A DNA stretch of 12,401 nt from Fidelibacterota bacterium (GTDB lineage: Bacteria; Fidelibacterota; Marinisomatia; SCGC-AAA003-L08; D37C17): contig DTTG01000049.1 of assembly GCA_012964845.1 (NCBI GenBank), positions 1 to 12,401 on the forward strand, written 5' to 3'. Position 1 is the first letter of the stretch. Each line of letters starts with the position of its first letter. The position numbers and the translations under genes were made by a program. The notes beneath the pieces were generated by a model, which was not told the DNA's origin, made no database searches, and saw nothing but the letters and a program-made list of their open reading frames with translations. Below are positions 1-7,918 of the stretch, piece after piece.

Positions 1-645
1 CCTACCCTTTTCTACATTCCCGGTATAAATTAAATTAAACTTACATTTTGGAAATCCCAATTCAGCCTTACTTAATATTGAGCTATTTTTAGATTTTGAA
101 GGCATATTCCGCACAATATTTATTGAGGGTATTTTATTTTCGTGGAGCATTATATCAGCAATAGATTGATTAACGGTAATTACGGCATCCGCTTTTTTAA
201 TTAATAGCTTTTCAAATTCCCGCCCTATTTTATATAGAAACTTCTTTTTGCCTTTTGAATGTATTGAGTCTGACCATAATTCATGGCTATCATAAATGAG
301 TTTACAGTCCCAGAATACTTTGGTCAAATAGGCTGGCAATAATCCATTGGGGTCATGGCCATGGCAAATTTGGGGTTTAATTCTTTTGATGGTTAAGAGC
401 GCTTTAAATAAGAACTCAATATACTTAAACAGCTGGACTATAGAATTATTCACCCATGTTTTCGATATGAGCTGCAGCCTATTAACGGTGTATCCATTTT
501 GATGTTCTTCTTCTTTCAGACCTTTCATCCAATAGGCGATGACCGTAACATCATAGCCATTTTCAGCCAGGGACTTGCATTCCCGCATTACTCTTGAGTC
601 TTGAACAAAAGTATTTAACACAATATGAACGACCTTACTTTTCAT
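1..645 (-). CDS. GT4-family glycosyltransferase, N-terminal part (3' end beyond window)
   Basis: I translated this frame by hand: it is open for 215 codons from ATG at 645 to the left edge, so the C-terminal half is missing. It resembles the N-terminal Rossmann domain of GT-B fold, GT4-family glycosyltransferases. It begins with a hydrophobic strand (MKSKVVHIVL), then DSRVMRECKSLAENGYDVTV, and has HGHDPNGLLPAY near residues 95-106, LIYDSHELW near 116-124 and KKADAVITVNQSIADIM near 150-166. The last visible residues (LIYTGNVEKGR) match the strand that opens the C-terminal nucleotide-sugar domain. The EX7E donor-binding motif would lie outside the window. The expected role is cytoplasmic transfer of one sugar onto the lipid-linked repeat. 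Its start overlaps the end of the polymerase gene by 11 bp (ATGAAAAGTAA), so translation is probably coupled. Donor and acceptor sugars cannot be read from the sequence. Confidence 0.9.
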   Translation of the reverse strand, partial: MKSKVVHIVLNTFVQDSRVMRECKSLAENGYDVTVIAYWMKGLKEEEHQNGYTVNRLQLISKTWVNNSIVQLFKYIEFLFKALLTIKRIKPQICHGHDPNGLLPAYLTKVFWDCKLIYDSHELWSDSIHSKGKKKFLYKIGREFEKLLIKKADAVITVNQSIADIMLHENKIPSINIVRNMPSKSKNSSILSKAELGFPKCKFNLIYTGNVEKGR

Positions 646-1957
646 TATATAATGCACCTACAAGGAGCGAATAACCATCCACAAAAACAATGGCAGTAAA
701 TAAAAATAAAATCAAGTACAGATGAGCTACGACAAACAAACCAGTCATAGCGAATTGTCCGGATAAAAATACGAAATAAGCGTAGAAGGCAGTTAGTAAA
801 AGCGTTCGAGGACGAGTAATAAATTTTATTTGAATATATTGCAGAATTAATGAGAGTACTAATATTGACAGAACCATGATGGGATAGCCAAAGTTTGCGT
901 ACATTTCTCCAATAAAAGCTGAGGGTGCTGTGCCGACAATTTCCCAGCTCCTGTTTAAACCATTGACAAATATCCACTTTGTAATAGGGAAATGTTCAAA
1001 TTGGAATATCCCTGCCGGGTTGGGCAGTGAAGCGCCATGCACAAAGTCATGTGAGGAAGGAAATAAAGAGAAATAATAATATAGAGGTGCAGTCTGCCCC
1101 AGAAAGAGACGAGAACTTATCCCTTCTAATAATGTTAAAAAAGGTCTATCGGTTAATCCCATAATAAAAATATACATTAAAGATAAAATGCCTATGGATA
1201 CACCAACTAATATTCCCACTTGCTTCCAATTTATTTTCCCTCTGAAAATCCAGGATGCGGTAAATAATAGAATAATGAAATCCAGCAGTGGTTTTTTCTG
1301 CAAGTCTGAAATACTCCTGTACATCGCAAAAACAGCTAAAACCACAAACAGAATACGCCAAACATTCTTTTTAGTCAATTTTGATTTCAGCATTGCCAGT
1401 ACTACTAAAAATGGAATTAATTGCGCCATAAAGAATTTATAACGATGCAGCTTTCCCAATTTGAAGGTGGTTGTGGATGATTCTCTCAGCTTTGCCAGAT
1501 CTGTAATATTTATATCACCCAAAAGATTGTTTATCATAAAATTAATGGGGATAATCTCCAATTTTGAATAGTACAATAATGTTACAGTAATTGCTACTCC
1601 CAACACGAAAAGGTATAAAAATATAAATTGATTTCCTGACTGTTCATCATTTACAGGCTCCTGCATATATGAATTGAAAACTAATTGAAATTTAATTTTC
1701 ATTAATTTATTCATGATAACAATGCCCAAGGGGAAAATGAGCATAACCAAATGGGTGGCAATAATATATTGAAAATTATCTGCACCTTTAAGGAGAAAGA
1801 ATACTGGACTTCCCAAAAAGATAAAGACTATAAAATGGACGTAGAAAAATCCTGGCAGGGTTAGAATAAAATTATTCCCCAGGAGTTTCACCATCCACAG
1901 AAGAGATATAATTAATACCACTGTTGAAACCAAATAGGTGAAAAAGGGAATTGTCAT
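635..1957 (-). CDS. Wzy-like O-antigen/oligosaccharide repeat unit polymerase
   Basis: A 440-residue integral membrane protein with roughly ten or more hydrophobic segments spread along its length. A large, probably periplasmic, loop spans about residues 267-355 and precedes GEMYANFGYPIMVL (about 349-362). That motif recurs in oligosaccharide repeat unit polymerases of the Wzy type. Family members are very divergent, so the call rests on topology, this motif and position between a flippase and a glycosyltransferase. The predicted role is joining lipid-linked repeat units on the periplasmic face of the inner membrane. The start codon shares one base with the flippase stop (TAATG at 1959-1955), and no Shine-Dalgarno sequence is seen; upstream is A/T-rich. 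The gene ends 11 bp inside the next glycosyltransferase. An O-antigen ligase (WaaL-like) is the main alternative, less likely because the neighbours form a Wzx/Wzy set. Confidence 0.78.
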   Translation of the reverse strand: MTIPFFTYLVSTVVLIISLLWMVKLLGNNFILTLPGFFYVHFIVFIFLGSPVFFLLKGADNFQYIIATHLVMLIFPLGIVIMNKLMKIKFQLVFNSYMQEPVNDEQSGNQFIFLYLFVLGVAITVTLLYYSKLEIIPINFMINNLLGDINITDLAKLRESSTTTFKLGKLHRYKFFMAQLIPFLVVLAMLKSKLTKKNVWRILFVVLAVFAMYRSISDLQKKPLLDFIILLFTASWIFRGKINWKQVGILVGVSIGILSLMYIFIMGLTDRPFLTLLEGISSRLFLGQTAPLYYYFSLFPSSHDFVHGASLPNPAGIFQFEHFPITKWIFVNGLNRSWEIVGTAPSAFIGEMYANFGYPIMVLSILVLSLILQYIQIKFITRPRTLLLTAFYAYFVFLSGQFAMTGLFVVAHLYLILFLFTAIVFVDGYSLLVGALYNEK

Positions 1958-3198
1958 TATACTTTTAATAATTTTCTAAACAGATATTCGCTATATACAG
2001 CAGCAAATATTGAAGAAATTAAAAGAGCATAGGGGAATAAATGAAAATCAAATTTATTAATAAAGAAAATGAGAACAATTATATATATTATTGAAGAAAT
2101 ACTAAAAAATTGCGAATTCATTTTCATATTGCCAATACCTGCCCAAACACCTCCATTTATAAAAGTATAAATTTGGAAAATAGACGCAATCAATATTATT
2201 TTCAGGATTGCACCTAATTCAATGTATTTATCACCAAAAATGAATGTGGTAATATTTGCAGAGTAAATAAATAAAATGAGTGCAACCAAACAATAAATGG
2301 GAATAGTAATTAATTTCATCTTAAATGTGAATAATTTCAATGCAGGTAAATTATCGGCAAGTGCAGCAATTCGGTGATGAAGTGCAGATGTAATTGATTG
2401 TCCAAAAAGTCCAAAAGCGGTAAAAAATAAAATACTTAATTTAAAGAGACCTGTTCGAGCATCATTGTGGAAAGTATTTGAAATAATGATAACATCTATA
2501 TTTCGAATTGCGATAGAAAAGACAGCGCCTAAAAGTCCCCAATAAAAATATTTTTTCAATTTATCATATAATTGAATATCGGAGTATTTCCATTTAAATA
2601 TATTGCCAACCCTATTCCCATAATATACAATTATTAAAATAAATAGGGTGAGTAAGATTCCAAGCGATTTCCCATATGTCCAACCTGTTAGTGATTCATT
2701 GATAGATTTCACTCCAAATATAATTATGGCAGAGGTGGTGATACTGCGGACCAATTCCAGGATCGTCATTAATCCAACTTTACCCAATCCCTGGAAATAG
2801 CAAATTATATTTTGAGATAACACCGGAACTGATACCATTAGCAATAACAGCAGCAGAAGTGATTCCGATCGAGTGTCTGAAATTGGATTGGCAAATTTTA
2901 TAAAAATAATCCCGCAAACAATTGTAACAGCCGAGGCAATCAAAACAATTCGATTTCCAATTATCAAGGCAGAATTACTGTTTGAAGTATTCGGAATATT
3001 TTGAGCGGTGTAAGTGGTGATCGCTCGTGGAAAGAAATTCCCGGCAAAGACAAGAAAAATAGTGAAATAATTCATTATAAGGCTAATCCTGCCCCATTCC
3101 CCTTCGCTTAATAGAGATGCAATGTAAAGGGAAGTTAAAAATGTGATTAGGCGGGAAGAAAAGATACCCACCATTCGAATGAAAATTTCAGGAACCAT
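1957..3198 (-). CDS. Wzx-like polysaccharide flippase (MOP superfamily)
   Basis: A 413-residue polytopic membrane protein with about twelve hydrophobic segments. The N-terminus, with SSRLITFLTSLYIASLLSEG (about 14-33) followed by GRISLIMNY, resembles the first helix pair of Wzx/RfbX-type flippases, in which the second helix follows a short LL-x-x-x-x-G linker. RNIDVIIISN (about 232-241) fits the start of the second six-helix half, and FGDKYIELGAILKI (about 321-334) resembles the usual late-helix motif of MOP transporters. The predicted role is translocating undecaprenyl-linked repeat units across the inner membrane for the downstream polymerase. This gene follows the only sizeable gap inside the polysaccharide block (62 bp), and its ATG lacks a Shine-Dalgarno sequence. 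ATG at codon 9 is an alternative start but would cut into the lead-in to the first helix. Confidence 0.85.
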   Translation of the reverse strand: MVPEIFIRMVGIFSSRLITFLTSLYIASLLSEGEWGRISLIMNYFTIFLVFAGNFFPRAITTYTAQNIPNTSNSNSALIIGNRIVLIASAVTIVCGIIFIKFANPISDTRSESLLLLLLLMVSVPVLSQNIICYFQGLGKVGLMTILELVRSITTSAIIIFGVKSINESLTGWTYGKSLGILLTLFILIIVYYGNRVGNIFKWKYSDIQLYDKLKKYFYWGLLGAVFSIAIRNIDVIIISNTFHNDARTGLFKLSILFFTAFGLFGQSITSALHHRIAALADNLPALKLFTFKMKLITIPIYCLVALILFIYSANITTFIFGDKYIELGAILKIILIASIFQIYTFINGGVWAGIGNMKMNSQFFSISSIIYIIVLIFFINKFDFHLFPYALLISSIFAAVYSEYLFRKLLKV

Positions 3199-3260
3199 TA
3201 TAGACCGGTGTTTTTATCCAACGACCCTATGAAGGAAAAGTAGATGTAATTAAATTGTGC
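3199..3260 (-). other. 62-bp intergenic gap, Wzz-like to Wzx-like gene
   Basis: This is the longest non-coding stretch in the window. I see no strong hairpin, no T-tract terminator and no properly spaced -35/-10 pair on the minus strand. The TATAAT at 3202-3197 overlaps the flippase start codon and cannot serve as its promoter. Transcription most likely reads through. Confidence 0.5.
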
Positions 3261-4421
3261 TCAACTACTGCGCTTTCCTGTTGTATTGAACTCAAGAAGA
3301 ATTACATATAAAGCAGATAATACAAAAGCAATAAGAGAATACCCTAATACCATGATAGTCCGCTTGGGTTTGAAACGTTTAATTGGAGAGCTGGCATCAT
3401 CCAGTATTTGAATAGTTGGGGTATCCCGCGCTTCCTGGATTTTGGATTCCTCATATTTTTGAGTTAAAAAGGCATACAGCTTACTCTGAATTTCAACTTC
3501 ACGTTGCAGGCGCATGAGTTCAATTTCTAAATTGGGAACTTCAGAAAATTTAGGAAATAAATTATAATTGGGATTAACAGAATCATGAGAATTGTAATCT
3601 AAATTAGCTAGCTGCTCTTCAAGTTCTGTGATTTCCATAGTAAGCTTATCAATTTCAGGATGGTCCTTTTTATAAGTTTTATTAAGGATACCCAATTTCA
3701 CTTCATCAATTAGTATTTGACTTTTTATTTCAGCTCCAATTCTAATGGCTGCCCTGGTTTGCTCGGCTAAATCAAGGGTATTATTTTCCATCTGAAATAA
3801 TCTTAATTTCTCTTCAGATTCTTGCAGGTTTAAAATCGCTTCCTCATATCTTTTTTCCATAAATAACCTCTGAAATCGTGCTTCATCTGTTTGGAGGGTT
3901 TTGTTCACTTTATCTAATTTACTCAGAATATAATTCACGATTTCCGTAGCTAAATTCCTTGCTTCAATCTCATCCTGTTCATTTGACAGCCAGGGAGTAT
4001 GAACATTTGCACTGATACTGATCGTTCCCTCCTCCAAATGTTCAAAACTGAGATTATTCCTCAATGATTTGACAGCTTCCTCTAAGTTATCAGACTCATA
4101 TCTCTGAATCAACCCCATTTTATTCACAATGGATTCCATCATGGTACGACTCTTCAAAATGGCAAAAATTGTATTTGATACTTCATCGGATGAGGTGGAT
4201 AAAAAGTCACCAAAGGCAAGGCCCTCAATATTGGCAAGAATTCCCTGGTCCGACTGTGATTTAGGAGGCATTAATATGGCATTGGATTTATATGTTTTCG
4301 GGATGATTAATGCAAGTACCGAGGTCAATATTGCTGCAATAAGTACATTTCGTATTAAGATATTTTTGTACGACCACAATAGTTTGGTGTACTGCACGGT
4401 AATTAACTGATCAGTATTCAT
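3261..4421 (-). CDS. Wzz/GumC-like chain-length determinant protein (no kinase domain)
   Basis: A 386-residue protein with polysaccharide co-polymerase architecture. It has a short cytoplasmic N-terminus, a first membrane helix at about 22-40, a long periplasmic region at about 41-354 and a second helix at about 355-377. After helix 1 come YKSNAILMPP (44-53), typical of the Wzz N-terminal domain, and the helix-rich periplasmic part with likely coiled coils at about 175-275 and 298-332. A conserved-looking stretch, LQREVEIQSKLYAFLTQKYE (305-324), resembles the GumC/Wzz signature. The proline-containing SSPIKRFKPKR (344-354) sits just before helix 2, as in this family. The protein ends about nine residues after helix 2, so there is no Walker-type tyrosine kinase domain and no tyrosine-rich tail. 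The predicted role is setting polymer length with Wzy and the outer-membrane exporter. Its start overlaps the exporter's stop (TAATG, 4423-4419). Confidence 0.9.
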   Translation of the reverse strand: MNTDQLITVQYTKLLWSYKNILIRNVLIAAILTSVLALIIPKTYKSNAILMPPKSQSDQGILANIEGLAFGDFLSTSSDEVSNTIFAILKSRTMMESIVNKMGLIQRYESDNLEEAVKSLRNNLSFEHLEEGTISISANVHTPWLSNEQDEIEARNLATEIVNYILSKLDKVNKTLQTDEARFQRLFMEKRYEEAILNLQESEEKLRLFQMENNTLDLAEQTRAAIRIGAEIKSQILIDEVKLGILNKTYKKDHPEIDKLTMEITELEEQLANLDYNSHDSVNPNYNLFPKFSEVPNLEIELMRLQREVEIQSKLYAFLTQKYEESKIQEARDTPTIQILDDASSPIKRFKPKRTIMVLGYSLIAFVLSALYVILLEFNTTGKRSS

Positions 4422-5437
4422 TAATTGGTTGCCGCCACAAAAGTGAGGTAAAGAGACATAACTGCAGTGAGGGTTTGTAGAATGCTTATATTGCCTAAAT
4501 ACCTGAATTTCATATTGGCTGGTATATCTATCTGGTCTCCAGGTTTTGGATAAAGCATTAAATCTACCGGAATTTCCTTTCCATTTCTATATAATGCTAC
4601 TTTTTTCTGGCTGCCTTGATCTGTTATACCTCCTGAAAGAGCGATATAATCCTGAATCGTATATCCAGGTAAAAATTGATGACCTCCTGGCTTCATTACA
4701 AATCCGGTAACCAGCACCAGACTTTTCTTGTGAGATGTTGACATCTCAACCTCGGTTGAAAATGAGTCCAGAAAGGGAACTTGCACAACATCTCCTTCTT
4801 TCAATATAGGATTATTTGCAAGATCCCCATTAAATTGATATGATTTCAATGAGCATTTGATATTGGAACTTTGGCGCTTAATTACTACCATTTCCTCATC
4901 GGCTAATTTATGCAGTCCTCCTGCTCGGTGAATAATATCTGTGAGCCTGTCAACAGCTGATACATTTATAAAACCAGGTGCAATTACCGCACCGCTAATC
5001 TGTACTTTAAATTTTCTGATATTGAGTAAAATCAATGAGACTTCAGCTGTATTGTATTTTTCATCCTGAATATATTTCTGTACTTTAATTTCCGCATCAG
5101 GGATTGTTAGCCCAGACACCGCAACAATTCCAATTTCAGGAATCCAAAGCTGCCCAGATGGCGTAACCGTTAGGATGTAAGTCAAATGTGAGGTTGACAT
5201 GATACTTAATCCGACTTTATCTGCAGGACCTAAAATATAGGTTTTGGGGTCAATTTCAGTTTCAATAATAAAAGTTTCAGGTAACCTGATAAGTTTATCG
5301 CTATCGGTAATATCCAAACTTCTATTGTTTATATTTTGACCAAAGGAAAATTGTCCCACTATCAAAATCAGATGAAATAAAATGATAAAATTTAAATTAT
5401 TGATATTTTTAGAAATTAATTTTTTGTTGGTATTCAT
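4421..5437 (-). CDS. Wza-like polysaccharide export protein with two SLBB domains
   Basis: A 338-residue exported protein. Residues about 14-33 form a hydrophobic signal sequence, with likely cleavage near SFG-Q (33/34). There is no cysteine there, so it is not a lipoprotein like E. coli Wza. A polysaccharide-export (PF02563-type) domain begins at YILGPADKVGLSI (67-79). The first SLBB domain is at about 145-220 (QISGAVIAPGFINVS, then a DIIHRAGG turn). The second is at about 240-306 (VTGFVMKPGGHQFLPGYT, IALSGGITDQG, then YPKPGDQIDIP). A hydrophobic segment at about 313-336 closes the protein and may be the membrane-inserting helix, as in Wza. The predicted role is the outer-membrane or periplasmic exit for the polysaccharide, contacting the Wzz-like protein encoded next. 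It starts 3 bp after the rfbC stop and ends in a TAATG overlap. Confidence 0.92.
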   Translation of the reverse strand: MNTNKKLISKNINNLNFIILFHLILIVGQFSFGQNINNRSLDITDSDKLIRLPETFIIETEIDPKTYILGPADKVGLSIMSTSHLTYILTVTPSGQLWIPEIGIVAVSGLTIPDAEIKVQKYIQDEKYNTAEVSLILLNIRKFKVQISGAVIAPGFINVSAVDRLTDIIHRAGGLHKLADEEMVVIKRQSSNIKCSLKSYQFNGDLANNPILKEGDVVQVPFLDSFSTEVEMSTSHKKSLVLVTGFVMKPGGHQFLPGYTIQDYIALSGGITDQGSQKKVALYRNGKEIPVDLMLYPKPGDQIDIPANMKFRYLGNISILQTLTAVMSLYLTFVAATN

Positions 5438-5440
5438 TTT

Positions 5441-5995
5441 TTAGACAGCTGTTTGACTTGTTTTGAAATCACTATCAGCTAACATGGGTAATACTTTATC
5501 CTTTTCAGATAAAATGGGATTATCTCCGGGCCAGTTTATAGCAATATCAGGGTCATCCCAGCGTAAACCCTGTTCATCCTGAGGATGATAGATTTCTGAG
5601 CATTTATAGGCAATTTCAGCTGTCTCAGACATTACATAATAACCATGTGCAAACCCCTCAGGAATATACAGCTGGTATCTATTCTCTTCAGATAATTCTT
5701 CTCCCACCCATTTTCCAAAATAGGGTGAGTCCTGGCGTATATCAACGGCAACATCAAAGACTTTACCCTTTAGGCATCTGAGTAGTTTTGCCTGGGGATA
5801 TTGAACCTGAAAATGGAGACCCCGCAATGTATTCTGGACTGATTTAGCGTGGTTGTCCTGAACAAATACACTTTTTATACCCCCAATTTTAAATTTTTCA
5901 ACATGGTAAGATTCCATGAAAAAACCGCGATGGTCTTCAATAACATTCGGTTTTACGAGTATGATATCAGGGATTTCTGTTTGAATAAATTCCAT
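5441..5995 (-). CDS. rfbC: dTDP-4-dehydrorhamnose 3,5-epimerase (RmlC)
   Basis: A 184-residue cupin enzyme that epimerises C3 and C5 of dTDP-4-keto-6-deoxyglucose, the third step of dTDP-L-rhamnose synthesis. It shows DHRGFFMESY, FVQDNH, RGLHFQ with the catalytic-type His at 61, the Lys of QAKLLR at 70, DVAVDIR, the Tyr of IAYKC at 130, IPEGFAHGYYV, and LSEKD with the partner Asp at 166. Length is normal. I chose ATG at 5995 because MEFIQTEIPD aligns with the usual RmlC N-terminus (for example MNVIKTEIPD in E. coli), and because it gives a TAA-T-ATG junction with rfbA. An ATG three codons earlier at 6004 would add MAN and overlap rfbA by 8 bp; no Shine-Dalgarno sequence decides between them. 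The gene lies directly after rfbA and 3 bp before the export gene. Confidence 0.95.
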   Translation of the reverse strand: MEFIQTEIPDIILVKPNVIEDHRGFFMESYHVEKFKIGGIKSVFVQDNHAKSVQNTLRGLHFQVQYPQAKLLRCLKGKVFDVAVDIRQDSPYFGKWVGEELSEENRYQLYIPEGFAHGYYVMSETAEIAYKCSEIYHPQDEQGLRWDDPDIAINWPGDNPILSEKDKVLPMLADSDFKTSQTAV

Positions 5996-6004
5996 ATTAG
6001 CCAT
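5993..6004 (-). promoter_or_regulatory. rfbA stop / rfbC start junction
   Basis: The minus strand reads ATGGCTAATATG. The rfbA stop (TAA, 5999-5997) lies between two in-frame rfbC start candidates at 6004 and 5995. Neither has a Shine-Dalgarno sequence, so rfbC is probably translated by ribosomes finishing rfbA. Confidence 0.55.
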
Positions 6005-6863
6005 TTAAAATAGATTCTATATAATAACGATAATTATTATCCGGATAGCTTTCAATTAAATTAGATAAATAATCTTTTGAAATGAAGCCCTGGGCAAAGG
6101 CAATTTCCTCTAAGCAGGCTACCTTTAAGCCCTGACGTGATTCAATTGTCTCAATAAACGCACCAGCCTCTAATAGACTTTTATGGGTTCCCGTATCCAA
6201 CCAGGCAACCCCTCTCCCCAACAATTCTACATGCAGGTCACCCTTTTCTAAATAGGCCTTATTAACATCCGTTATTTCTAACTCACCTCTTCCCGATGGC
6301 TTCATAGTTTTTGTAATAGAAACAACATTTTTATCATAAATATATAATCCCGGTACAGCGTAATTAGTTTTTGGCGACTTCGGTTTTTCTTCAATACTGA
6401 GCACTTTACCATTCGTATCAAATTCAACCACCCCATAGCGTTCCGGGTCTTTTACCTGATAGCCAAAAACTGTTGCACCGCTGAAATTCTCCAGCTTCCC
6501 TTTTAAAAAATCAAGATACCCATGGCCATAAAACAAGTTGTCTCCCAAAATGAGAGTAACGGGATCATTTTCAATGAAATTCTCTCCGATTAAAAATGCC
6601 TGTGCGATTCCATTTGGTTCATCTTGCACTTTGTATGAAATGTTCATTCCAAGATAAGAACCATCATTAAATAATCTCTCAAATCGTGGCGTGTCTTCAG
6701 GGGTTGAAATAATGAGCACTTCTTGTATTCCCATTAGCATTAAGGTTGAAAGCGGATAATAAATCATAGGTTTATCATAAACCGGCATGAGCTGTTTGCT
6801 GGCAACCTTTGTTAGGGGAAACAATCGCGTTCCTGCGCCCCCAGCTAAAATTATTCCTTTCAT
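5997..6863 (-). CDS. rfbA: Glucose-1-phosphate thymidylyltransferase (RmlA)
   Basis: A 288-residue nucleotidyltransferase that makes dTDP-glucose from dTTP and glucose-1-phosphate, the first step of dTDP-sugar synthesis. The N-terminal signature [11 protein letters not shown] (8-18) is followed by [14 protein letters not shown] (23-36). The metal-binding Asp is in LGDN (Asp108), with VPGLYIYD at 170-177, [11 protein letters not shown] at 191-201 and WLDTGT at 221-226 carrying the second metal Asp (223). Length matches the short RmlA type (about 290 residues). The start at 6863 begins directly with MKGIILAGG and overlaps the rfbB stop as ATGA (6863-6860). The frame stays open upstream to an ATG at 6923, but those 20 extra residues lie wholly inside rfbB, are not family-like and are rejected. 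Confidence 0.97.
   Translation of the reverse strand: MKGIILAGGAGTRLFPLTKVASKQLMPVYDKPMIYYPLSTLMLMGIQEVLIISTPEDTPRFERLFNDGSYLGMNISYKVQDEPNGIAQAFLIGENFIENDPVTLILGDNLFYGHGYLDFLKGKLENFSGATVFGYQVKDPERYGVVEFDTNGKVLSIEEKPKSPKTNYAVPGLYIYDKNVVSITKTMKPSGRGELEITDVNKAYLEKGDLHVELLGRGVAWLDTGTHKSLLEAGAFIETIESRQGLKVACLEEIAFAQGFISKDYLSNLIESYPDNNYRYYIESILNG
6860..6863 (-). promoter_or_regulatory. ATGA overlap coupling rfbB to rfbA
   Basis: The rfbA start codon ATG (6863-6861) overlaps the rfbB stop TGA (6862-6860) by the classic 4-base ATGA. This fixes the rfbA start and implies translational coupling. Confidence 0.8.
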
Positions 6864-7918
6864 TCGCTCACAACTCCCAGTCTTTCTTGTTGATAGGTAT
6901 TGTCTTGAATGGCCTGCCACCATTCTCTATTTTCTAAATACCAACGGATGGTTTTCTCAATACCAGTTTCAAAATTTTCTTTAGGCTGCCAACCCAATTC
7001 ATTACTTATTTTCGAGGCATCAATGGCATAGCGAAAATCATGCCCGGGCCTATCAGTAACATAGGTTATTAATTCTTCATAATTCCCGCCTTGTTGTCTG
7101 GGAGAATATTCATCCATTTTCTCACAAATAGTTTTTACAATATCAATATTCTGGATTTCATTATTTCCACCGATATTATAGGTTTCCCCTAATTTCCCAC
7201 TTGATAAAACAGAATAAATGGCATCGCAATGATCCTCAACAAAAAGCCAATCTCTCACATTGTCTCCTTTGCCATATACGGGAAGACTTTTTTCTTTTAG
7301 ACAGTTTAATATCATAAGAGGAATAAGTTTTTCTGGAAATTGATAAGGTCCATAATTATTAGAGCAATTGGTAATTAGTATGGGAAGCCCAAACGTTCGG
7401 CTCCAGGCCCGTACCAAATGATCAGATGAAGCTTTAGAGGCAGAATAGGGTGAACTTGGGTCGTAGGCTGTATTTTCGGTGAAATAATCATCATCTCCCA
7501 GACTTCCAAAGACTTCATCTGTGGAAACATGCAGAAAGCGAAATCCAGCTTTCATTTCTCCAGTAAGAGTTTTATAATAGTTATTGGCTTCATCTAATAG
7601 AACTGCAGTTCCTACAATATTGGTTTGAATAAATTCAAAGGGACCATCAATGGAGCGATCAACATGGGATTCAGCTGCGAAATTGATAATGACATCGGGT
7701 TGGAATTGGGACAATGCATTTTTCACTGTGCTTCTCTGGCAAATATCACCCTGAATAAATTGATATTTATCATTACCAATTACACTTTTCAGCGTATCTA
7801 AATTTCCTGCATAGGTGAGTTTATCAAAATTGAGTACTTCATTCCCTTCCTGGATTACTTGCTTCAATACAAAATTTCCCCCAATAAATCCTGCGCCGCC
7901 AGTGACAAATATTTTCAT
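6860..7918 (-). CDS. rfbB: dTDP-glucose 4,6-dehydratase (RmlB)
   Basis: A 352-residue extended short-chain dehydrogenase that converts dTDP-glucose to dTDP-4-keto-6-deoxyglucose. The NAD-binding motif [11 protein letters not shown] (7-17) has Gly14 where Ser is commonest in this family. Further landmarks are [10 protein letters not shown] (31-40), GDIC (57-60), [10 protein letters not shown] (81-90), the catalytic TDE in VSTDEVFG (Thr133, Asp134, Glu135), the YSASK active-site pair (Tyr158, Lys162), [14 protein letters not shown] (187-200), [10 protein letters not shown] (221-230) and [12 protein letters not shown] (289-300). All key catalytic residues are present and length is normal. The ATG abuts the upstream VWA gene's stop with no gap (TAAATG, 7921-7916). 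The gene order B-A-C without rfbD is notable, since rfbD often lies among these genes. Confidence 0.97.
   Translation of the reverse strand: MKIFVTGGAGFIGGNFVLKQVIQEGNEVLNFDKLTYAGNLDTLKSVIGNDKYQFIQGDICQRSTVKNALSQFQPDVIINFAAESHVDRSIDGPFEFIQTNIVGTAVLLDEANNYYKTLTGEMKAGFRFLHVSTDEVFGSLGDDDYFTENTAYDPSSPYSASKASSDHLVRAWSRTFGLPILITNCSNNYGPYQFPEKLIPLMILNCLKEKSLPVYGKGDNVRDWLFVEDHCDAIYSVLSSGKLGETYNIGGNNEIQNIDIVKTICEKMDEYSPRQQGGNYEELITYVTDRPGHDFRYAIDASKISNELGWQPKENFETGIEKTIRWYLENREWWQAIQDNTYQQERLGVVSE

Noticed and set aside
645..1361. Minus-strand open frames at 645-977 and 1146-1361
   Set aside because: They lie in another frame inside the polymerase gene, which is a continuous membrane-protein coding sequence; their translations show no domain-like pattern.
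3197..3202. TATAAT (minus strand) as a -10 promoter element for the flippase
   Set aside because: It overlaps the start codon and has no -35 element at the right spacing. The same chance TATAATG occurs at 649-644 before the glycosyltransferase.
6864..6923. A 20-codon N-terminal extension of rfbA starting at ATG 6923
   Set aside because: It lies wholly inside rfbB, is unlike RmlA N-termini, and the ATG at 6863 gives both the exact family start and an ATGA overlap.
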